Shown here: positions 6,707 to 7,940 of the stretch, piece after piece
How the letters are laid out: the number at the start of each line of letters is the position of its first letter
Numbering within the stretch: position 1 is the first letter of the stretch
Translations under genes and position numbers: made by a program
Notes under the pieces: generated by a model
What the model saw: the letters and a program-made list of their open reading frames with translations, nothing else
Databases searched by the model: none
Told to the model about the DNA's origin: nothing
Source of the DNA: Halobacteriales archaeon SW_9_67_25
GTDB taxonomy: Archaea > Halobacteriota > Halobacteria > Halobacteriales > Haloarculaceae
Length of the DNA stretch: 7,940 nt
Assembly (NCBI GenBank): GCA_003022745.1
Contig: PXSU01000145.1
Span: 1-7,940 of the forward strand
Direction: 5' to 3'

Positions 6707-7752
6707 TCACGCCAGCGTCGGGGTCACGTCGGCACCCTCCTCGGCGAGAACCGTCCCCAGCGCCGAGACGACTTCCAGGGCGTTGCCGGGGCGTGCGGAG
6801 TGGCCCATACAGCCGACACGGAAGATATCCCCGGCCAGCGCGCCGAGCCCGCCGACGATTTCGATGCCGTACTCGCCCAGCATCCGTTCGATGACCCGTC
6901 CGTCGTTGGCGCCCGCCGGTACCTGCACGGGGTTGAGCGTCGGCAGCCAGTGGTCGTCCTCGACGCCCAGTCCCGGGCCCATCTCCTCGGCGCCGGCCTT
7001 GATGGCCCCACCCACGCGGCGGTGGCGCTCCCAGACGGCCTCGATGCCCGCCTCGGCGATGAGCCGGCAGGCCTCCCGGAGCGCGTAGTTCGTCGAGATG
7101 GGGCCGGTGTGGTGGTAGTTGCGCTCGGCCCCCCAGTACTCCCAGACGCCCGCCAGGTCCAGGTACCACGACCGGACCGGCGTCTCGCGGGCGTGGACCT
7201 TCTCGACGGCCCGGTCGTCGAACGTGATGGATGCGACACCCGGCGGTGCCGAGAGACACTTCTGGGAACCCGTATACACGACGTCTACGTCCCACTCGTC
7301 GGTCTGGAACTCCAGGCCGCCCAGCACGGGGACCGTGTCGGCGACGACGTAGGCGTCGTGGGCGTGGGCGACGTCGACCAGTTCGGGGACGTCGGGCTGT
7401 CGGACGCCGGTGCTGGTCTCCCCGTGGACGAACCCGAAGACGGTCGGCTGGTGGGCCTCGAATGCCGCCTCGACGTCGGCCGGGTCCAGCGGTTCGCCCC
7501 ACGGGGCGTCGACGGTGACGACCTCGGCGCCGGCCCGCTCACGACGAAGGTATGTTCGTTGTCCGTCCGGAAGACGTACCGGAGCAGTTCCTGGAGGTCG
7601 TCCATCACCGAGACGTAGTAGTCGTCGAGGTAGCCCACCAGCGGGGCCGCCGCCGCTCTCCGCACGCGGTCGTGGACGTCCGTCGGTCCGGGTCCCATCA
7701 GCGTCCGGTCGGGCGGGCTGAGTTCGCCGACCGCCGGTGGCTCGCTGTCCAT
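6707..7752 (-). pseudogene. Alanine-glyoxylate-type (class V) PLP aminotransferase, disrupted by internal deletion and frameshift
   Basis: Fold-type I PLP aminotransferase related to alanine-glyoxylate/serine-pyruvate transaminases, which move an amino group to glyoxylate or pyruvate. Residues 1-73 run from the ATG at 7752 to HTFVVSG at about 7534 and include LMGPGPT. The rest continues in another frame from about 7540 to the stop at 6707, with VADTVPVLGG (PLP-ring aspartate), TGSQKCLSAPPG (Schiff-base lysine codon 7259-7261), YHHTGP, and the C-terminal MLGEYGIEIVGGLG. Compared with the family, about 38 residues between VVSG and ERAG are gone. They would carry the SGTGTA-like phosphate loop and the NG-aromatic-G ring-stacking segment. 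The first frame would stop at 7285 after 155 residues. An intact gene would be about 386 residues, close to the human enzyme's 392. The start is supported by a TATA box 27 nt upstream. A real mutation and an assembly error cannot be told apart here. Confidence 0.85.
7534..7540 (-). other. Deletion junction with 7-bp microhomology in the aminotransferase
   Basis: On the minus strand GAGCGGG can be read as the end of the first part (V-S-G, as GT GAG CGG G) or as the start of the second (E-R-A, as GAG CGG GCC). Family alignment from memory places a valine-serine-glycine before the gap and ER-x-G after it, so both ends probably carried GAGCGGG and one copy was lost with the sequence between. With the family spacing the loss would be about 115 bp, which is not a multiple of three and matches the frame change seen. 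Confidence 0.6.
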
Positions 7753-7776
7753 GTCCCCACCTGGACGCGGAACGGG

Positions 7777-7783
7777 AATAAAG
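7777..7783 (-). promoter_or_regulatory. TATA box for the aminotransferase (leaderless)
   Basis: The minus strand reads CTTTATT here in a very GC-rich setting. Its centre is about 27 nt before the ATG at 7752, the usual distance from a haloarchaeal TATA box to a transcription start, so the mRNA should begin at or next to the start codon. No Shine-Dalgarno sequence precedes the ATG, which fits. The promoter may also drive the downstream helicase. Confidence 0.65.
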
Positions 7784-7784
7784 A

Positions 7785-7796
7785 CCCCGGCCGGGG
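7785..7796. promoter_or_regulatory. Perfect 12-bp palindrome beside the minus-strand TATA box, possible operator
   Basis: CCCCGGCCGGGG is a perfect palindrome beginning two bases upstream (minus-strand sense) of the TATA element at 7777-7783, covering the position of the TFB recognition element. A dimeric regulator bound here would affect TBP/TFB loading. In such GC-rich DNA a GC-only palindrome can arise by chance, so the role is a suggestion. Confidence 0.35.
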
Positions 7797-7849
7797 AGCG
7801 TACACCACGCCGTTCCCACTCGGCCGATAGTGTCACCTTCGGCACACGC

Positions 7850-7856
7850 TTTATTA
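7850..7856 (+). promoter_or_regulatory. TATA box for the gene starting at 7881 (leaderless)
   Basis: TTTATTA is centred about 28 nt before the ATG at 7881, again the spacing of a leaderless haloarchaeal promoter. It faces away from the TATA box at 7777-7783, so 7753-7880 is a divergent promoter region. An imperfect dyad, GTGT at 7830-7833 and ACAC at 7844-7847, lies just upstream; its significance is unclear. Confidence 0.65.
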
Positions 7857-7880
7857 CCTGTCCCGTCGATATCTCCAGTC

Positions 7881-7940
7881 ATGGCCCTCCGCGTGCAACG
7901 GCGCGCCCTCCTCGGGACCCTCGGGACCCTCGCGGTCGCC
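7881..7940 (+). CDS. N-terminus of an exported protein with probable Tat signal (3' end outside window)
   Basis: Only the first 20 codons are present. The N-terminus has basic residues with a twin arginine (QRRALLG, residues 6-12) followed by a hydrophobic Leu/Gly/Thr/Ala stretch. This looks like a Tat signal peptide, the usual export route in haloarchaea, though a Sec signal or signal anchor is possible. The ATG is supported by a TATA box at the leaderless distance and by the absence of a ribosome binding site. Nothing of the mature protein is visible, so no function is proposed. Confidence 0.65.
   Translation, partial: MALRVQRRALLGTLGTLAVA
7911..7932 (+). repeat. 9-bp tandem repeat in the signal peptide coding region
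   Basis: CTCGGGACC occurs twice in tandem (7911-7919, 7920-7928) and is followed by a third partial copy, CTCG. It encodes Leu-Gly-Thr twice in the hydrophobic core. The unit is a multiple of three, so slippage would change core length by three residues without breaking the frame. Confidence 0.6.

Noticed and set aside
6347..7618. 423-codon + strand frame across the helicase N-terminus and the aminotransferase
   Set aside because: Spans two recognisable minus-strand coding regions, including the damaged one, and has no motif of its own. It is an antisense shadow.
6707..7752. Programmed ribosomal frameshift in the aminotransferase
   Set aside because: A frameshift alone would not restore the roughly 38 missing residues, and no slippery sequence is seen at the joint.
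7830..7847. GTGT/ACAC imperfect dyad upstream of the plus-strand TATA box
   Set aside because: Only four paired bases with mismatches inside; too weak to list as an operator.

Overview
The window is chromosomal DNA from a haloarchaeon (class Halobacteria). This rests on very high GC, strongly acidic proteins, a halocyanin, twin-arginine signal peptides, and TATA boxes about 27 nt ahead of start codons (leaderless transcription). Genus is not determined. There are no RNA genes, CRISPR arrays or insertion sequences, and no stretch over 300 bases without a gene.

Region 1 (1-3843, + strand) is a tight six-gene cluster for a cytochrome bc/b6f-like quinol-oxidising complex. In order it holds the 3' end of a membrane-anchored halocyanin (blue copper protein), a two-helix membrane protein, a Tat-exported Rieske Fe-S protein, cytochrome b split into an N-terminal half (petB) and a C-terminal half (petD), and two more small two-helix membrane proteins. 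Junctions are 1-8 nt overlaps or 2-3 nt gaps, so one mRNA is likely. Quinol would be oxidised at the site formed by PetB, PetD and the Rieske protein. The Rieske cluster would pass one electron to the copper protein, and the other would cross the membrane through the two b hemes. No c-type heme motif (CxxCH) is encoded, so halocyanin probably fills the cytochrome c1/f role. Three small membrane proteins of unknown function are the least understood part.

Region 2 (3844-7752, - strand) converges on the first with no spacer. It carries a large Lhr-type superfamily 2 helicase. Upstream of it on the same strand is an alanine-glyoxylate-type aminotransferase that is broken: about 38 codons around the PLP phosphate-binding loop are missing and the two remaining parts are in different frames. 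The join lies on a 7-bp sequence, GAGCGGG, that can be read as the end of one part or the start of the other. This points to a microhomology deletion of about 115 bp, or to an assembly misjoin.

Region 3 (7753-7940) is a divergent promoter region with two TATA boxes and a perfect 12-bp palindrome next to one of them. It is followed by the first 20 codons of a + strand gene for an exported, probably Tat-dependent protein, cut by the window end.

I see no clearly new multi-gene system. The best leads are the broken aminotransferase, the uncharacterised small subunits of the bc-like complex, and the variant features of the cytochrome b halves and the Rieske protein.
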